Shown here piece by piece: positions 4,582 to 5,214 of a stretch of DNA of 5,214 bases. The position numbers were made by a program, and so were the translations under genes. The notes below the pieces were generated by a model, which saw nothing but the letters and a program-made list of their open reading frames with translations, was not told the DNA's origin and searched no databases. Position 1 is the stretch's first letter, and each line of letters opens with the position of its first letter. This DNA is from Planctomycetota bacterium (GTDB taxonomy: Bacteria > Planctomycetota > Planctomycetia > Pirellulales > Thermoguttaceae), in the NCBI GenBank assembly GCA_013202535.1, contig JABMRP010001016.1:1-5214 (forward strand), given 5' to 3'.

Positions 4582-5214
4582 TTATCCTTCCGTGTGACGT
4601 CGATACCGATAATAGGCCGCGCAGGCGCCTTCGGCCGAGACCATCGGCGCGCCCAGCGGGCGGTCCGGCGTGCAGGGGTCGGCAAACGCGGGACACTCGT
4701 GAGGTTTCTTATGGCCCTGAAGGACTTCGCCGGCGATACACTGGCTCGGTTCCTCGGCCGTGATGTGCTCCAAGGCGAAGCGGCGCTCGGCGTCCCACGC
4801 CGCAAATTCCTCGCGCAGCGCCAGACCGCTGTTGGGAATCTCGCCGATGCCGCGCCATTTGCGGTCGGTCGGTTGAAAGACCTTCTCGATCTGCGCGACG
4901 GCCGGCACGTTGCCCTCGGGACGAACCGCCCGGGCGTACTGGTTCTCCACCTCCGCGCGGCCCCGTTCGAGCTGCCCCACGCACATCGCAATACCTTGGA
5001 GGATATCCAGAGGCTCGAAACCGGTAACGACGATCGGTACGTGATAGAAACGGGCGATCGATTCGTACTCGGCCGTTCCCATGACCGCACAGACGTGTCC
5101 GGCGGCCAGGAATCCCTGCACGCGACTGGCCGGCGAGTCGAGCACCGCGCCAATGGCCGGGGGGACCAGCACATGGGAAACCAGCACCGAGAAGTTCTCC
5201 ACGCCCAGCCGTGC
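4582..5214 (-). CDS. hypD: [NiFe]-hydrogenase maturation protein HypD, C-terminal part, runs off right edge
   Basis: HypD is an iron-sulfur protein that, with HypC, holds the iron atom while CO and two cyanides from HypE are attached. The last 210 residues are visible (family length about 360-380); the N-terminal part with the family's other conserved cysteines is beyond the window. Seen (numbering from the window edge): ENFSVLVSHVLVPPA (6-20), GFLAAGHVCAVMG (34-46), VVTGFEPLDIL (62-72), CIAGEVLQGHKKPHECPAF (159-177), DPCTPDRPLG (179-188) and MVSAEGACAAYYRY (191-204). The cysteines have the spacing C159-x14-C174-x6-C181-x16-C198. Two further positions that I recall as often Cys in this region ('CxCG' and 'GxCM') are Ala161 and Pro190. 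The GTG at 5202 is an internal Val codon, not the start: ARLG precedes it in frame to the window edge. First gene of the visible hypD-hypE operon; further hyp genes are expected upstream. Confidence 0.96.
   Translation of the reverse strand, partial: ARLGVENFSVLVSHVLVPPAIGAVLDSPASRVQGFLAAGHVCAVMGTAEYESIARFYHVPIVVTGFEPLDILQGIAMCVGQLERGRAEVENQYARAVRPEGNVPAVAQIEKVFQPTDRKWRGIGEIPNSGLALREEFAAWDAERRFALEHITAEEPSQCIAGEVLQGHKKPHECPAFADPCTPDRPLGAPMVSAEGACAAYYRYRRHTEG

Noticed and set aside
4571..4696. Longer N-terminus for HypE starting at 4696
   Set aside because: It would overlap hypD coding sequence by more than 100 bases and adds residues unlike any HypE; the ATG at 4570 has a good ribosome site.
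1..5214. CRISPR array, tRNA, rRNA, transposase, toxin-antitoxin or phage defence genes
   Set aside because: No regularly spaced repeats, cloverleaf-like segments, transposase motifs or defence-type domains were seen on either strand.

Overview
The window reads as a GC-rich bacterial chromosome segment, most likely from a planctomycete (order Pirellulales or a relative). That placement is inference. It rests on the form of the APS kinase, which has an N-terminal extension and a roughly 19-residue insertion after the DGDN motif, and on an intergenic 'CCCGAAGCGTGAGCGAGG' repeat. I remember both as common in planctomycete genomes but could not search for them here.

Layout: (1) 1-1218, minus strand: the N-terminal 406 residues of an alpha-glucan (glycogen) phosphorylase, running off the left edge. 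(2) 1219-1742: a 524-base divergent spacer. It carries a leftward promoter with a perfect TATAAT inside a 13-base palindrome, a candidate rightward promoter, and a repeat-like block next to cysC. (3) 1743-2417, plus strand: a stand-alone APS kinase (cysC). (4) 2418-2739: a 322-base spacer with a good sigma70-type promoter followed by GC-rich inverted repeats and a T7 run, which could be a small RNA or a leader with an attenuator. (5) 2740-2958 and 3107-3394, plus strand: two very small proteins, each a single BON-like domain. Their last 50 residues align without gaps at 17 identities, and a 40-base hairpin sits between the genes just before the second ribosome binding site. (6) 3494-4570 and 4582-5214, minus strand: hypE and the C-terminal 210 residues of hypD, spaced 11 bases apart as an operon and convergent with the BON pair.

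Function: HypD and HypE work together in [NiFe]-hydrogenase maturation. HypE turns a carbamoyl group on its C-terminal cysteine (the PRIC end is intact) into a thiocyanate, and the HypC-HypD complex carries the iron that receives the cyanide. This implies a [NiFe] hydrogenase and other hyp genes elsewhere, probably to the right of the window. Glycogen phosphorylase (glucose-1-phosphate release) and CysC (PAPS synthesis) are unrelated housekeeping steps, although glycogen fermentation and hydrogenase activity could be linked physiologically. The least understood part is the pair of cytoplasmic single-BON proteins and the structured DNA around them. I see no tRNA, rRNA, CRISPR array, transposase or phage gene.
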